From the NCBI GenBank assembly GCA_025558095.1, contig JAIVFI010000041.1, positions 186,001 through 250,000 of the forward strand: a stretch of 64,000 bases of DNA, written 5' to 3'. Below, one piece after another: positions 62,709 to 64,000 of this stretch. Each line of letters starts with the position of its first letter. The first letter of the stretch is position 1. The position numbers and the translations under genes are program-made. A model generated the notes under the pieces. The model was not told the origin of the DNA and did not search any database. It saw only the letters and a list, made by a program, of their open reading frames with translations. This stretch comes from Hyaloraphidium curvatum. Lineage: Eukaryota; Monoblepharomycota; Hyaloraphidiomycetes; Hyaloraphidiales; Hyaloraphidiaceae.

Positions 62709-63848
62709 ATGCCCAAAACCCTGCAATACAAGGAGTACATCAATTCCAACATCTTCCCTGGATCTCATTGGGCCGCGTTCGACGCGTACGAGTTCGCCGC
62801 CGTCGTCGAGAAGCTCGCCCTCCATCTGTGGCGCGCCTGCGACGCGCTCGAGCAGTATGACGCGCGGCGCGCGAACATTGCGCAGCGGAAGCGGATCTAT
62901 GACGCGGCCAAGGAGGTGACCACTGCCACTACTGGGCTTATCATGGTCCTCTCGTACTGCTGGGAAGATCCGGGCGACATCTACGAGGTTTTCGACCCGG
63001 ACTTCAAACGTTTCTTTCGGGGCGGCATTCCGGCCATCCGCGCGCCCGTCGAATTGGCGGAGAGCATTCTACTTGCCGTCTTCCGGATCCTTGGGCCGTC
63101 GCTGCGAAGGACCATCAAGCTGACCTGCGATCCCGCGCGCTGGACAGCGTTCGGCCTGGGCGACGTTCGCGGAATCTTTTCAATACAGGACAACGGTGAA
63201 CGCGTCGAAGCCGTGCGCAAGCTCGGAGCCCGGCTCGAAGGATCCATCTTCGATGAGGAAGTTACTGGGCCTTTCCTTTGGGCCGCCCTCGTCCTCCTCG
63301 ACCTCTCGGCCAAGGGGTCCGCCGTCCGCGCGCGAGTGTCCCTGGATGTGAAGCTCCTCGATAGCATCTGCTGGGCCCCGGCCGTCACGTGGTGCATTTG
63401 CGCGCTCGTCGACGGCAGCCTGACCCCGCAGAAGGCCGCCAAGTTCAAGGGGAATATCAACGGCCTCAACAACGTGAACGGGCCACACGTATCGTGCGGA
63501 TCTGCGCCATGGAGAGGCCGAAGAAGTTCGAGCTGCACCGGAAGAAGCAACTGGATGCCGGGAACGTGCCCGGCCTGGATGCCCTCCTGTGGTTGGTGGA
63601 CGAGTTCATTGACGTCATGGCAGACGAGTGCCGCCGCCCCCCGGGCTTGAAGTCCGCGGACAAAGGAACTGCGACCCTGGCGACTTGGAAGGGCCATTCC
63701 CGGGCTGCGACGGATGCTTGCAGCCGTGCAACAGCAACGTCCCTCTGTAGCGCTGCGGTCGGTGCCGCGTGACTTGGTATTGCTCCCCGGAATGCCAGAA
63801 GCAGGATTGGGCGGATGGAGGCCATAAGAAGTTTTGCTTCCAGTTTGC
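62709..63848 (+). pseudogene. MYND-finger gene with an in-frame stop in the finger (possible pseudogene)
   Basis: The ATG at 62709 opens a helical protein (LALHLWRACDALEQYD; RTIKLTCDPARWTAFGLGDVRG). Near 63474 the frame must shift. A 50-base intron, 63474-63523, joins NGLNN to KFELHRKKQLDAG and fits best; a 41-base alternative ends at 63514. The C-terminal MYND finger is readable (CGRCRVTWYC, SPECQKQDW, GGHKKFC, end at 63848), and CDGC before it could be its first pair. Between these lie a further frame change and a TAG at about 63768, where Lys is normal before RC. A last intron ending at that TAG (pyrimidine-rich TCCCTCTGTAG) would save the gene but lose CDGC. Confidence 0.55.
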
Positions 63849-63905
63849 CAGCCGTTGATTGTGTAAGATCCGACCCCGCTCGAACAAGGAGTGAATCAAG
63901 GTCTG

Positions 63906-64000
63906 TTACGAGACTTTGTCAAGCTTGTTCGCGTCCGAGACCTCGTAGAGCTGGTCCTCGTGCGGGATTTGGTCTTGCTTGCCCGACCTTGCGACTTTGT
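63906..64000 (-). CDS. C-terminal end of a further gene (partial)
   Basis: A minus-strand frame is open from the window edge to a TAA at 63908-63906. It reads QDQIPHEDQLYEVSDANKLD near its end, a balanced hydrophilic sequence that looks like real protein rather than a shadow. Only about 30 residues are available, so no family can be named. Confidence 0.45.
   Translation of the reverse strand, partial: KVARSGKQDQIPHEDQLYEVSDANKLDKVS

Noticed and set aside
1-64000. tRNA or rRNA genes
   Set aside because: No cloverleaf with a T-loop motif and no rRNA-like conserved stretch was seen by eye; a covariance search could still find one.

Overview
The window is nuclear DNA of a fungus, most likely an early-diverging, chytrid-like one. 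The base composition is very GC-rich. Genes sit close together on both strands and contain many short spliceosomal introns: I resolved 83 by reading-frame continuity, mostly 47-110 bases, usually GTG-type donors, with CTGAC-like branch sites just before CAG or TAG acceptors. Fungal families are present (GT71 mannosyltransferase, fungal TRP/Flc-like channel, F-box and MYND proteins), together with a Frizzled-type receptor, which is known from chytrid-like fungi but absent from yeasts. Hyaloraphidium-like Chytridiomycota is my best guess; this is inference, not an alignment result.

Layout. 1-10.1 kb: an LRR protein (cut by the window edge), an alpha/beta hydrolase, a TLD-domain protein, a short-chain dehydrogenase, a secreted HELLH zinc metallopeptidase and a MYND-finger protein. 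10.3-20.8 kb: a secreted discoidin-like protein, a 23-exon secreted Thr-rich stalk protein, a METTL7-like methyltransferase, a GT71 mannosyltransferase and a small acidic protein. 21.3-30.8 kb: a zinc alcohol dehydrogenase, a universal stress protein, a seven-helix membrane protein, two uncharacterised genes and two tandem C2H2 zinc-finger paralogues. 31.8-51.2 kb: mostly metabolism and transport, with an acyl-CoA dehydrogenase, an LrgA/LrgB fusion, an F-box protein, a GDPD, a mannitol-type dehydrogenase, an FSP1/NDH2-like flavoprotein, a cytochrome b5-acyl-CoA dehydrogenase fusion, a PAQR receptor, a Josephin protease, an opine dehydrogenase and an MFS carrier. 51.5-64 kb: a Frizzled-like receptor, a 1608-residue TRP-like channel with a mucin stalk, a protein with a PARP-like zinc site, a GH3 glycosidase, a MYND-type gene with an in-frame stop, and the tail of a last gene.

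The genes do not form one pathway. Themes are cell-surface and secreted proteins (metallopeptidase, discoidin-like, Thr-rich stalk, Frizzled-like, TRP-like, GT71), redox and acyl metabolism, and small-molecule transport. Several intronless or nearly intronless enzymes (mannitol-type dehydrogenase, GH3, GDPD, opine dehydrogenase) look bacterial in style and are candidates for old horizontal transfer.

The two strongest discoveries are (1) the Thr-rich gene at 12.8-16.2 kb, built by tandem duplication of whole exon-plus-intron units (131-base and 104-base periods), every intron being phase 0, and (2) a complete Frizzled-like receptor with a ten-cysteine ectodomain but no visible KTxxxW Dishevelled-docking motif, next to a TRP-like channel.
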